Assembly: GCA_030597645.1 (NCBI GenBank)
Contig: JAUVRN010000144.1
Location: 1-5,856, forward strand
Reading direction: 5' to 3'
Origin: Candidatus Zixiibacteriota bacterium
GTDB taxonomy: Bacteria; Zixibacteria; MSB-5A5; JAUVRN01
DNA length: 5,856 nt
The position numbers and the translations under genes were made by a program. The notes under the pieces were generated by a model that did not search any database, was not told the DNA's origin, and was given only the letters and a program-made list of their open reading frames with translations. Position 1 is the stretch's first letter, and the number at the start of each line of letters is the position of its first letter. This document shows, piece by piece, positions 1-5,800 of the stretch.

Positions 1-61
1 CTCCAACCGGACCTTTACGGGCGGTGCCTCGCGCCGTAGTTTGCCGTGGGAACGATTCTAC

Positions 62-67
62 AGGGGG
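62..67 (+). promoter_or_regulatory. Ribosome binding site that decides the cytochrome start
   Basis: The run AGGGGG lies 5 bases upstream of the ATG at 73 and differs from the Shine-Dalgarno core AGGAGG at one base. The alternative in-frame GTG at 46 has no purine-rich sequence before it (it is preceded by gtagtttgcc). The site therefore favours ATG 73 and a 653-residue product over GTG 46 (662 residues). I could not identify a convincing -35/-10 promoter in the 72 bases before the gene. Confidence 0.6.
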
Positions 68-72
68 TGGTT

Positions 73-2034
73 ATGTGGAGCACAGTACTCGTTGCAGCGG
101 CCGCAACGGTCATCGTCGTGAGCTTCATGCGAAAGGGTTGGGGCAGCAAGTTTCTCGGCTTGTTCGCCGCGTTCATTCTGGTCCTGCTGGCCATGGCCGC
201 ATCCTGGTCGACACTCATCAACCTGATGATGCCGTACGCGTACCGGCCGGGACCGATCGCGTTCGACGTCGAAGAAGTCGACCAGGAGATGTTCGACGCG
301 TATGCGTTCGAACTGATGGATCGATACGACGACAGCGGGTTGCTCGCACTGGCGCAGGTCGCGCCTCCGGCTGCAGAACGTCGAAGCCGACTCCAGCACA
401 TCCGGCGCTTCAGAGAGGCGGGTATCCGAAGGTACGAGGGGCCCTCCACCTGCCTGCAGTGTCATCAGACGATCGCCGTACCGGACGGCCAGGGCGGCAT
501 GCACCAGGTCGACCTGCGTGACGACGTGACTGCCACCAGTCACTTTACCTTCGCACCCAAGACGGGTTTTTCGACGTTTGGATTCAACGGCGAACCGGTG
601 GAGAACTTCCCCATGGGCAAGATCGACCGTGCCTGCGGCATCACCGGAACGTTCACATGGACCGGCTGGGCGGTCGAGATCACCAATGCGCACGGCGAGG
701 AGTATTCGGAGGGCTGCGGCCAGTGCCACATCGTCGGCCAGTACGGCCCGATCTCCGGCGCCATGATGCCGTTCTACCGGCCCACCGACGACGAATTCGC
801 GGCCACCGACTGCCTGGTGTGTCACGCGGCGGAATACGACATGAACCTGCGGCAGGTCGTCACCGACGACAACGGCAAGAGCCGCTGGGATCACGACCGC
901 CGGTTCATGGCGGCGATGAGTGTCGGTCGACCCGGTGCGGAGGCGTGCCTGCGCTGCCACCAGCACAACCTGGGTGGCGACACGTACTACCCCAATCCGG
1001 CCACGGAAGCACCGGGTTACGATCGCCCGCGCCTGGCGCACCCGGGGGCCAAGCGCGGCACACCGTTCGGGGCCGACTGGGACGTGCACGCGGCGGCCGG
1101 CATGGAGTGTCTCGATTGCCACGTGACGAGGGGACACAAGATCGCGCGGGGCACGCGGGGCGTGGACCTGGTCGCCAACGACCTGCCCGACGTGGAGATT
1201 TCCTGCGAAAACTGCCACACGTCGGAACCGCACGAACAGGGCGACTGGGCTGCCACCTACAACGGTCACACCGAACGGATCGCCTGCGAAACGTGCCACA
1301 TTCACAGGCTCTACCCCGACAACTTGATCTTCCGTGACTGGTCGAAGCCGGTGTTCGACGAGGGTCACGGCATTTACGTACCTTACACCGGACCACTCTC
1401 CGGCGAACCGGGAGAGGGTATCGTATACCGGTGGTTCAACGGCTACGGCACCTTCATGGCCAACGCCCTGGGCGATCACCCGGACGGCGGCGGCCGCTAC
1501 CGTGCCCGCCACACGACGCCCAACGAACTGTGGGACGGCGTCGGATCATTTGACTATGCGGCGGACTATGAAGAGACCTTCAGACCCCTGGGAGCCCTGG
1601 GCACGTCGAAGATAACGCCCTTCAAGCGCTTCCAGGCCGTCATGTACGAGGATCTCAACAACCAGGGGCCGTACGGCGGGATGATCCTGCCCATCGACTA
1701 CGAGGTGTACTATACCTCGGGTGACGCGGTCGCTTCGGTGACCCGGGCCATGGAGTCGCCGATCATGCAAAAGATGTACGGCCCGATGTTCAAGATGTAC
1801 ATGATGGATCGCTATATGCAGTACATGCGGGTCGGCCGCTGGAACACCGACTTCGACATCGAACGCATCGCGCCCTCGGCTATGCGCAACGATGGCCAGC
1901 TCATGATCAACCACGCCATTCAGCGGGACGGAAGAATATGCGGCGACTGTCACGCACCGGATGGTATACTGGACTTCGATGAACTCGGCTATCCCCCCGC
2001 ACAGGCGGAAGCACTGCATTCATCTCAGGATTGA
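73..2034 (+). CDS. Membrane-anchored octaheme c-type cytochrome, octaheme tetrathionate reductase (OTR)-like
   Basis: Seen: eight CXXCH heme-binding motifs at residues 127, 215, 247, 292, 346, 378, 405 and 623 (numbered from ATG 73), and only one cysteine outside them (C188). The N-terminus has two hydrophobic stretches, about 3-19 and 27-49, separated by a basic turn (RKGWGSK). By the positive-inside rule this puts both the N-terminus and the heme domain outside the cytoplasmic membrane. Family knowledge: the order of features fits the OTR family. These are a DCLVCH third motif, a DVH before heme 5 with GHKI after it, NGH..IACETCHI at heme 7, R-W-F-N-G at 453-457, a PFK at 516-518, and NH...CGDCH followed by LDFDELGYP at heme 8. 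OTR-type enzymes are extracytoplasmic multiheme reductases of sulfur or nitrogen oxyanions. Extra histidines are plentiful enough for bis-His ligation. Inference: a quinol-linked or other respiratory reductase; the true substrate is unknown. The helix pair is unusual, and a cleavable second helix remains possible. An alternative start is GTG 46. Confidence 0.85.
   Translation: MWSTVLVAAAATVIVVSFMRKGWGSKFLGLFAAFILVLLAMAASWSTLINLMMPYAYRPGPIAFDVEEVDQEMFDAYAFELMDRYDDSGLLALAQVAPPAAERRSRLQHIRRFREAGIRRYEGPSTCLQCHQTIAVPDGQGGMHQVDLRDDVTATSHFTFAPKTGFSTFGFNGEPVENFPMGKIDRACGITGTFTWTGWAVEITNAHGEEYSEGCGQCHIVGQYGPISGAMMPFYRPTDDEFAATDCLVCHAAEYDMNLRQVVTDDNGKSRWDHDRRFMAAMSVGRPGAEACLRCHQHNLGGDTYYPNPATEAPGYDRPRLAHPGAKRGTPFGADWDVHAAAGMECLDCHVTRGHKIARGTRGVDLVANDLPDVEISCENCHTSEPHEQGDWAATYNGHTERIACETCHIHRLYPDNLIFRDWSKPVFDEGHGIYVPYTGPLSGEPGEGIVYRWFNGYGTFMANALGDHPDGGGRYRARHTTPNELWDGVGSFDYAADYEETFRPLGALGTSKITPFKRFQAVMYEDLNNQGPYGGMILPIDYEVYYTSGDAVASVTRAMESPIMQKMYGPMFKMYMMDRYMQYMRVGRWNTDFDIERIAPSAMRNDGQLMINHAIQRDGRICGDCHAPDGILDFDELGYPPAQAEALHSSQD
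2027..2030 (+). promoter_or_regulatory. Shine-Dalgarno-like AGGA inside the end of the cytochrome gene
   Basis: AGGA sits 4 bases before the GTG at 2035 and within the last codons of the cytochrome gene. With the TGAGTG junction it suggests that ribosomes ending on the cytochrome restart on the methyltransferase. The match is short and the spacing slightly tight. No better site precedes the in-frame ATG pair at 2059/2062, but that later start is not excluded. Confidence 0.4.
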
Positions 2035-2808
2035 GTGCACCACGGGCGACCGACTCCCATGATGGCCCGCCTGCAACACGTGATGCGTCGCATTCCGGTT
2101 CTCGGTACCCTGGCCGGCGCCATCTACCGGAGGCTGCGCGGTACCCATCCGGACGCTGAGGGTTTCGCCGGTTCTGTGGCCTATTGGGAGGAGCGTTATG
2201 CTGCCGGCGGCGACTCCGGCGCAGGATCACACGGCAAACTGGCCAGATTCAAGGCCGGGGTAATCAACGCCTTCGTGGCAGATCACGAGATAGATTCGGT
2301 GATCGAGTTCGGCAGCGGCGACGGCCGTCAGCTCTCGCTGGCGACCTATCCACGCTACGTGGGATACGACGTCAGCGACTCCGCCGTGGCGCGTTGTCGC
2401 ACGCACTACGCATCGGACCCAACAAAAACCTTCGCGCTCCTGTCGGAGTATGGTGGTGAACAGGCGGATCTGGCCCTGTCGCTGGATGTCATCTATCACC
2501 TCGTGGAACAGGACGTCTTTGAATCCCACATGCGTGCGCTCTTCGGTGCGGCCCGGCGTTTTGTCATCATCTATTCCAGCAACGCGGACGGGGGTGAGCA
2601 GTTCGGCGGCGCTCATGAAAAACATCGCCACTTCACACCCTGGGTGGAAGCTCATATTTCAGACTGGAAGCTCATCGAGAAGAGCCCGAACCCCTTCACG
2701 TATAAGGGACGTACAGCCCGAGGATCCCCGGCCGACTTCTATGTCTATGCGAAGGACACGAGTGTCCCAAATCAGCAGCCGGGCGCCGGTCCGCCGCGGA
2801 AGACGTAG
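2035..2808 (+). CDS. Class I SAM-dependent methyltransferase
   Basis: The product (257 residues from GTG 2035, 249 from ATG 2059) transfers a methyl group from S-adenosylmethionine to an unknown substrate. Seen: the SAM-binding glycine loop E-F-G-S-G-D-G at 91-97 after the strand SVI, an acidic residue ending the next strand (YVGYDVSDS, D112), and the following strand and helix ADLALSLDVIYHLVEQDVF at 144-162. Later strands are RFVIIYSSN (175-183) and ADFYVYAK (233-240). Before the core is a basic amphipathic helix (RRIPVLGTLAGAIYRRLR, about 18-35) and a YWEERYAAGGDSGAGS block, an arrangement I recognise from uncharacterised bacterial methyltransferases. No transmembrane helix or signal peptide is evident, so it is probably cytoplasmic. 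It starts immediately after the cytochrome stop codon, implying a shared transcript. The last 12 residues, rich in Pro, Gly and Gln, are encoded in sequence shared with the opposite-strand gene and look like an added tail. The start is uncertain: MMARLQHV at 2059 is more natural by eye, but GTG 2035 has the better ribosome site. Confidence 0.85.
   Translation: MHHGRPTPMMARLQHVMRRIPVLGTLAGAIYRRLRGTHPDAEGFAGSVAYWEERYAAGGDSGAGSHGKLARFKAGVINAFVADHEIDSVIEFGSGDGRQLSLATYPRYVGYDVSDSAVARCRTHYASDPTKTFALLSEYGGEQADLALSLDVIYHLVEQDVFESHMRALFGAARRFVIIYSSNADGGEQFGGAHEKHRHFTPWVEAHISDWKLIEKSPNPFTYKGRTARGSPADFYVYAKDTSVPNQQPGAGPPRKT
2772..2808. other. Tail-to-tail overlap of two convergent genes
   Basis: The + strand methyltransferase stops at 2806-2808 (TAG) and the - strand gene stops at 2772-2774 (TCA, read TGA on the - strand), so the last 12 codons of each are shared in antisense. 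There is no intergenic space and no U-tract terminator. The only local dyad is a short CCGG-GCG-CCGG stem at 2779-2789, which also encodes protein on both strands. Transcripts from the two sides must therefore overlap at their 3' ends. Confidence 0.85.
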
Positions 2809-5800
2809 TTGATGAGATACTGTAGATCCGTGATGCCGACGCTGAAATCGCAGTCGACGTCACCGGCCTGACCGAACGGGTCGGGCCCCGCTTTCCACAG
2901 CGAGTTGACGACGTACATAATGTCCCTGACGTCGATGGTATTGTCCGCGTTGGCGTCCCCGCGCACCACTTCGAACACGTAGAGAGACAGCGGCAGGCTG
3001 AGGTCCGGTCGCGCGGGATCGTTGTGCGCCAGCGTCAGGTCCGCGTGGTACTCACCGGGCGCCAGCGTGGTGGTGGTCACGACCAGGGTCGCGTCCGCTG
3101 CCGAGGCGGGTGCGACCGTTCCTGCAGGCGGCGAGGCACGGACGATATCCGTTGGGTCTATGGTATCGGCCACGGCGCCGGGCGCGACATCGCCGTGCCC
3201 GCGTACGCCGGATGACCCGAGCAGTTCCGGGAATGACCAGTGCAGTATCCCGGGGCCGTCATTGCGGATGACGACCGTCGTCTCGGTGCTGTCACCGGCA
3301 CCGACGCTCAACGACAGGGCATGGGGCGCGTGCGAAATGCGGGGCGGATGCGCACCCTCGGCGGACACGCGCACGGTCAATTCACCTTGCAGCGAGTCGT
3401 TACTCTTCACCCGTATCTGAGCCTCGATCCTTCCTGTATCCGACGGGTCGACCGTGATCCAGATGGTCGTGTCGGCATACGGCGCAATGAGCAGAGTCGA
3501 CGGGTCCACCGACACTGCCGGATGGTTCGTGACGATGTCATCCACCTGCAGATGATCGGTGCCCTGATTGGTGATGGTCAGCGGATACGTCGCCGGATAG
3601 CCCAGGTACACTACGCCGAAGGAGACGGAGTCGCGCTCCAGGACGATTCGAGGCGCACCGCGAACCGTTAGCGTCGCCGGTATCCAGACCAGCGGCGTAG
3701 CGGGGTCATTGCTGCCGATACGTACGCGGGCCCGATACTCGCCAGCGATCAGCTCCCGGGCACTGAACCAGGTCGAAATGCGCGCAGATGAATCGGCCGG
3801 CAATCGGCCCGACCTGCCGTCGGTCGCCAGCCAGCGTACGCGTCGGAGGGCCCGGTCGGCGACACGCTCCAGCTCCTCCCTGTTGTCCGCAGCGGCAAAC
3901 GCCGTGGTCACATCGGTCGTTCCGAATGGCATCAGGTCACCCAGATCAAAGTGAAGCAGGGCCCAGCCGTCGAAACCGGCGATGGGAGGCACCGGGTAGT
4001 CGACGGTCGTCGGGCGGCGCCAGTAATCGTTGCGCCCCTCGATATCCATGAGGGCCACGCGCTCCTGCCCCGCCAGTCCGGTCCAGTGTCGATCGGCGCC
4101 GATGACCATATTGCGCAGCGTGTCGTAGTACCAGACATCGTTGCCAAAGGAGACGTCCACGTCCCAGTCGGCGACAGCCTTGAACACCACATCCCGGAGC
4201 GTGTCGGCCGTCAAATTCGAGAGGCGCGTTTCGACTCGCACGTAGGAATCATGACGGTCAAAGATGAACCGTCGTGTGATTTCGATGCGGTCGTCGTAGG
4301 TGTTCGCCACGTATTCCGCCACGACACGATCAGAGTCGTTTTGGATCTCGCTGAATGAACGAGGTGAGATCTGGCCGCTGGTGAAGTACGTCGTGACGAG
4401 CACGTCCTGGCCTTCGGCCCGGTAGACGACGGTGTAGCCGGAGGAATATAGCTGGGCCGTGTCGTGAGGATACACGAAGGGAAACACGTCACCCCAGATG
4501 CCGACGCCGAAGCTCATCAGGTCGCCCGTGTATTCCGCCAGTGCCGAAGCCGGTGCCGCCGCCGCCCGCGCCGCCGCGGGGTAGCCGGTCTTGCGCCCTG
4601 CCCCGGACGCGACGGGTGCAGACTCCGCCCCGGTCGGCACGCGGCCGGGGACAGTACTCAGCACGGTGCCCGCCGGGCGGGCCGACGTCGAATCGCCGTT
4701 CAAGACATCGATGCGGTACAGGAGGTCCGACACGCCGACATTGCCGATGTCGAAGCTGACCTGCGCACTGTCCCCGGCCATCAGGTCCATCGAGAGGGAC
4801 TCGAGCAGTACCCGGATTACAGGCGGCATGTTTCCCTGGCCCACCAGTGCCAGCGTAGTGACCGGCCGTTCGGTCGCGTCGCTCCGGATCGTGAGCACTC
4901 CGGTCACGGGGCCCTCCACTTCGGGCACTACCGAGACCTGGAGGCTGCGGCTTTCGAACACCGGGATCTCGAACGAGGTGGGTGAAACATGCCACTCGGA
5001 GCCGGACACGCTCACATCGGAGATGGTGAGCGAGGCCGATCCCGAGCTACGAATCTCCAGCGCCATGTCACGGCCGTAGCCAACGTACGAGGGACCGAGG
5101 TCGAGCGTATCGACCGACACATCCACCTCCGGGCGTCCCGCGATGTGAAGTGAGATCGCCAGGGGCACGACGGCTGCCGCGGGGTCGTTGCTGACGATGA
5201 CCAGTGCCGGCGAGTATGACCCCCCGACAAGCGGCTGCGTAGCCGTGCGCAGCAGAATCTGCTGACTCTGGCCCGTGGCCAACTGACCTTCGGCCGGCGC
5301 AACCTGAATCTCCGCACCGAGGGCGAGCCAGTCGAACGCGCGGTTGACGAACAGGCGCGTGTCCCCGTCATCCTGGCTGGCATCGCCGGCCACGTTGCTC
5401 CCGGCGACGATGATCCGCCCGGCCCCCAGCCGGCACGCGACGATCTGCGGCCGACCGTGTGGACCGAGCACCAGTGCATCCGTGGGACGCTCCACCTGGA
5501 AAAACATCTCCGACTGGCTGGCATGTACCGCGGAGACGCCGCGGGTGACAGGATGGGGCCGGATACCGGTCCAGAGATCCAGGGTAGCCGCCCGGCCGAG
5601 TACGCCGATGCCGGTACCTCCGAGAAGTAGTGCGGTGCGATCGATCGTCCGACGTGTTCCGTTTTGCAGCAACAGGCCACCGCCCCCGTACATCCAGGTG
5701 CGGATGGCTTCGAAGTCGTCCGCGAACAAACTGAACAGGTAGTTGTCTACGGCGAGCACCTGAAGATCGGCCAGCGTCTCGGCCGTGAACGGCCGTACGA

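Noticed and set aside
1..39. Possible last 12 codons of an upstream gene (frame 1, ending TAG at 37-39)
   Set aside because: The fragment is too short to test. Another frame is open across the same bases, and nothing in LQPDLYGRCLAP identifies a protein.
46..72. GTG at 46 as the cytochrome start
   Set aside because: It has no ribosome binding site, whereas ATG 73 has AGGGGG at a 5-base spacing and starts directly at the first transmembrane helix.
657..1337. Second + strand open frame inside the cytochrome gene
   Set aside because: Its translation is an Arg/Pro/Gly-rich frame-shifted reading of the heme domain with no motif. The cytochrome frame is intact, so there is no reason to invoke it.
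58..1512. Long - strand open frame (484 codons) opposite the cytochrome gene
   Set aside because: It is antisense to a gene with eight clear heme motifs. Its translation is rich in Arg, Val, His and Ala with no domain pattern, as expected from a GC-rich shadow frame.
73..2034. Hydroxylamine oxidoreductase or NrfA-like identity for the cytochrome
   Set aside because: There is no CXXCK motif as in classical NrfA, and eight motifs rather than five. The heme 7 and 8 surroundings (NGH..CETCHI, RWFNG, PFK, CGDCH..LDFDELGYP) fit the OTR-type arrangement better than HAO. This is by memory of family patterns, not a search.
2779..2789. Dyad CCGG-GCG-CCGG between the convergent genes as a transcription terminator
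   Set aside because: The stem is only 4 bp with a 3-base loop, has no T-run on either side, and lies within coding sequence of both genes.
4545..4585. GCC-rich run as a regulatory or mobile repeat
   Set aside because: It is in frame and encodes an Ala-rich linker, so codon-level low complexity explains it.
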